Below, in pieces: positions 62,546-64,000 of a stretch of DNA of 64,000 nt. How positions within the stretch are numbered: position 1 is the first letter of the stretch; every line of letters starts with the position of its first letter. The position numbers and the translations under genes were made by a program. The stretch comes from Bradyrhizobiaceae bacterium (GTDB lineage: Bacteria > Pseudomonadota > Alphaproteobacteria > Rhizobiales > Xanthobacteraceae). The notes under the pieces are model-generated. The model did no database searches. It was given only the letters and a program-made list of their open reading frames with translations, and was not told where the DNA came from. Where the stretch lies: contig JADYXZ010000020.1 in NCBI GenBank assembly GCA_020853885.1, positions 442,707 through 506,706 of the forward strand, in the 5' to 3' direction.

Positions 62546-62656
62546 CGTCATTGCGAGCCCCGACCCCGGACTTGATCCGGGGGAGGGGCGAAGCAATCCA
62601 AGCGCTTTTCGGTGCCTTCTAGATTGCTTCGGCGGCTTCGCCGCCTCGCAATGACG
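62546..62656. repeat. GTCATTGCGAG intergenic repeat, copy 3
   Basis: CGTCATTGCGAGCCCCG at the left and CCTCGCAATGACG at the right are inverted. Inside are GAAGCAATCCAAG / CTAGATTGCTTC arms and an extra CCCCGGACTTGATCCGGGG hairpin not present in the other two copies. Confidence 0.8.
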
Positions 62657-62710
62657 AGCGATCGGCAAAGCACTCGTTCCCTCTCCTCAAAGGGGAAGAG
62701 AAATTGATGC

Positions 62711-62740
62711 TGGGTCCCCGCTTCCGCGGGGACGAGCGGA
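62711..62740. repeat. Half copy of the CCCCGC repeat
   Basis: TGGGTCCCCGCTTCCGCGGGGACGAGCGGA is the first hairpin of the repeat in reverse orientation; the ATTCCCGC hairpin is missing. Confidence 0.6.
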
Positions 62741-62828
62741 TGGCCCGGTGATGACGAGAACGGAGTTTCCCCGTCTGTTTCCGGGCAAGCGTCTGAATGC
62801 ACGCAGCATTCTGCAGTGGTGAGAAAAG

Positions 62829-62918
62829 TTACGCCCACCCCTTCCAACCGCCCTTAAACTGTTCGACATCCCGCTCGCCGAAGTCGCATTTATGCGGCTT
62901 CGGATCGTAAGTAGCCAA
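62829..62918 (-). CDS. Possible 29-aa protein or C-terminal gene remnant
   Basis: On the minus strand a frame reads MATYDPKPHK, CDFGERDVEQ, FKGGWKGWA and then TAA. Its composition (Lys, Asp, Trp, Phe, Tyr mixed, few Arg/Ala) is protein-like and unlike the Arg/Ala-rich shadow frames around it. The only start is a TTG at 62918 with no ribosome site, and the codon lies in the 3' arm of a perfect hairpin (62915-62940). It could be a small protein whose start is hidden, or the tail of a lost gene. Family not recognised. Confidence 0.35.
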   Translation of the reverse strand: MATYDPKPHKCDFGERDVEQFKGGWKGWA

Positions 62919-63151
62919 AGTCGGGCAAGCCCGACTTTGGCGGGGGCGCTTCTAGAGGCGTTCTTGAAGTGGAGCGGGAGTGGCGCCCGCTGCCGCGTCT
63001 CGCAAACGCGGCACCGGGAGCTGCGGAGTACCGCTCGGCGGCAGTGCAACTCGTTGCACCGCTGCCCGGAGGGGGCCCTCGAAGGAGGGAGCACCTGCCT
63101 CCGGGAGTGTCAGACCGCCCGCGAGAAGCTCGCTGAGACGGAAGCTGGCAA

Positions 63152-63312
63152 CAGTTTCCCGAGAAGCGCGGCCCGCAGTTGAAGACGCCACGGTGGAGCG
63201 CCGCAAGGCGCAGCGGCCTGCGTCAATGGCCGCAGCGCGCTCCGCGAGGAGCGCGATCGAAGTGTGGCGCCGCGCGGCGCTCCACGCCCCTCGCTTTCAC
63301 GAGGGGAAACTG
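63152..63312. ncRNA. Candidate structured RNA with nested helices
   Basis: An outer helix pairs CAGTTTCCC (63152-63160) with GGGAAACTG (63304-63312). An inner perfect 12-bp helix pairs GTGGAGCGCCGC (63193-63204) with GCGGCGCTCCAC (63274-63285). It encloses two hairpins: GCGGCC/GGCCGC (63213-63233) and CGCGCTCC/GGAGCGCG with a GCGA (GNRA-type) loop (63236-63255). A further 7-bp hairpin CCCCTCG/CGAGGGG (63287-63306) competes with the outer helix. The strand is uncertain and no known RNA family was recognised. Confidence 0.4.
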
Positions 63313-63398
63313 CCGATGCCTCGGGCGCACACGCGCTGCGAGAACGCATAAGGCTGTTTGAAAGTCGAATCCGAACCGTCATTGCGGGCCGTGTTCCG

Positions 63399-63490
63399 TC
63401 CGCCCGTCCCCGCGAAAGCGGGGACCCAGGGACCAATTGCACGGACTGGATTTCTTGCTTCTGGATTCCCGCTTACGCGGGAATGAGCGG
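63399..63490. repeat. CCCCGCGAAAGCGGGG intergenic repeat, copy 3
   Basis: CCCCGCGAAAGCGGGG and ATTCCCGCTTACGCGGGAAT joined by a 36-nt unique spacer; same ends (CCCAG...GAATGAGCGG) as the copies at 36536 and 59055. It ends 8 nt before the stop of the last gene. Confidence 0.8.
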
Positions 63491-63498
63491 AGTGCGCT

Positions 63499-64000
63499 TC
63501 AGGCTTTGAGGTTGCGCGTGCGGGCGTCGAACAGCTCGTCGACCGTGAAGCCGTGCGGGATGATTTCCTGCTCCACCGAGAAGCGGATCGCCATGTCGAA
63601 GGCGGCGCGGCAGGCCTCGAGCCCGAAGGGGTGGAAGTCGATGCCGTCCGCGCCCGGCGGCACCGCCTTCTTGCTTTCGAGCAGCACGCGGAACAGCTCG
63701 GGCAGGACGTCCGGCCGCGCGTCGGCGAGCGCGCTCTTCACCGCGAACACGTGGTTGATCGGCACGACGCCGTGCTTCTGCGCCCAGGCTTTTGCCGTCT
63801 CGTTCGGGTTGGGGAACAGGTGGCGGATGTGTGCGTGGTCTTTCGTGAGATCGGTGGGGATGATCGCCGCGTCCACGTCGCCGGCGATCAGCATCTGGTC
63901 GATGGGCTTGCCCTTGGGGTCGAGGCGCTCGACGAAGGCGGGGTCCCGGTATTCGGCGAGGTGCGCGTCGTCCATGCAGGCCCAGCGCACGCGGCGGAGG
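63499..64000 (-). CDS. 4,5-dihydroxyphthalate decarboxylase-like protein (N-terminus beyond window)
   Basis: The C-terminal 166 or so residues of a protein of the 4,5-dihydroxyphthalate decarboxylase / NMT1-like binding fold: RWACMDDAHLAEYRDPAFVERL, IDQMLIAGDVDAAIIPTDLTKDHAHIRHLFPNPNETAKAWAQKHGVVPINHVFAVKSALADARPDVLPELFRVLLESKK and MAIRFSVEQEIIPHGFTVDELFDARTRNL. The frame stays open to the right edge, so the apparent GTG at 63990 is internal. Members act either as aromatic decarboxylases or as solute-binding proteins; the sequence does not decide. Confidence 0.85.
   Translation of the reverse strand, partial: LRRVRWACMDDAHLAEYRDPAFVERLDPKGKPIDQMLIAGDVDAAIIPTDLTKDHAHIRHLFPNPNETAKAWAQKHGVVPINHVFAVKSALADARPDVLPELFRVLLESKKAVPPGADGIDFHPFGLEACRAAFDMAIRFSVEQEIIPHGFTVDELFDARTRNLKA

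Larger units (their letters stand above)
62469..63498. other. About 1 kb intergenic region rich in repeats and hairpins
   Basis: No ordinary gene is supported. It contains a GTCATTGCGAG repeat (62546-62656), a half CCCCGC repeat (62711-62740), a small possible ORF (62829-62918), two strong hairpins (62878-62903 and 62915-62940), a densely self-complementary segment (63152-63312) and a full CCCCGC repeat (63399-63490). Long frames on both strands through 62890-63360 are Arg/Ala/Ser-rich and look non-coding. Confidence 0.6.

Noticed and set aside
62892-63360. Arg/Ser-rich frames of 96 and 123 codons on the plus strand after tRNA-Arg
   Set aside because: No domain, poor composition and coincidence with strong RNA-like pairing; more likely non-coding.
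1-64000. CRISPR array, prophage, integrase or intact insertion sequence
   Set aside because: No regularly spaced direct repeats, phage structural genes, integrase or DDE transposase were seen; the repeats present are dispersed palindromes.
1-64000. Absence of AGATCT as evidence that the BglII-like enzyme cuts that site
   Set aside because: AGATCT is present several times (for example near 6250, 28412, 30519 and 32489), so avoidance cannot be claimed, and methylation would allow its presence anyway.

Overview
The window is GC-rich (roughly two thirds G+C by eye) and reads as the chromosome of a Rhizobiales alphaproteobacterium, most likely near Bradyrhizobium, Rhodopseudomonas or Xanthobacteraceae. 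This rests on gene order and family types: chorismate mutase-hisC-tyrC; ftsE-ftsX with a zinc-ribbon protein and a CpdR-like regulator; TIGR02302-lysA-lptM-argH/tlpA; HIG1-PduO-rhomboid-etfBA-hydroxyacyl-CoA dehydrogenase; an NdvA-type glucan exporter; GTTC-N7-GTTC LexA boxes; and several intergenic repeat families typical of this order. No rRNA, CRISPR array, intact insertion sequence or prophage was seen. There are two tRNA genes, Leu(CAA) and Arg(CCT).

1-10,000: amino-acid biosynthesis (metX cut by the window edge, chorismate mutase, hisC, tyrC). A DUF433/DUF5615 toxin-antitoxin-like pair sits between chorismate mutase and hisC. Then come a ChaC cyclotransferase, an uncharacterised gene under a LexA box, plsC, a YdcF-like protein, ftsX, ftsE, a zinc-ribbon membrane protein and a CpdR-like response regulator. 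10,000-11,850: an AT-richer island with a BglII-type endonuclease and a convergent MT-A70 adenine methyltransferase, plus a second LexA box with no obvious target. 11,850-20,000: a large DUF4175/TIGR02302 membrane protein, lysA, lptM, argH, tlpA, a two-gene motility-like unit and an EamA transporter.

20,000-37,700: a leftward run of electron-transfer and beta-oxidation genes (acyl-CoA dehydrogenase, etfBA, 3-hydroxyacyl-CoA dehydrogenase) with cobalamin adenosyltransferase and rhomboid. A chemoreceptor, YihY, a GlsB-like protein, an AEC transporter, gluQRS, a DNA glycosylase, an esterase, an HNH nuclease, a zinc alcohol dehydrogenase, dsbB and rlpA follow. 37,800-44,200: tRNA-Leu and a glycan cluster (methyltransferase, UDP-sugar dehydrogenase, two GT4 and one GT2 glycosyltransferase, a DedA/YqaA membrane protein), then hisE.

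44,200-58,500: an NMT1-type ABC importer behind a structured leader, an ndvA-like exporter, a thiolase, a D-Ala-D-Ala carboxypeptidase coupled to a COG0523 GTPase, DUF924, a Wzx-like flippase coupled to a CelD-type acetyltransferase, panD, an acyl-CoA synthetase and a CAP lipoprotein. 59,000-64,000: an orphan molybdenum hydroxylase large subunit; a small low-GC HNH locus next to tRNA-Arg; about 1 kb without an ordinary gene that holds intergenic repeats, a tiny possible ORF and a strongly self-complementary segment; and the end of a dihydroxyphthalate-decarboxylase-like gene that runs off the window.

Most of the window is ordinary core genome. The parts most worth a second look are the two LexA boxes, the probable one-base losses at the starts of two accessory genes, the two structured non-coding segments (44,283-44,333 and 63,152-63,312) and the HNH/tRNA-Arg locus. 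All calls come from reading the sequence; no database search was run.
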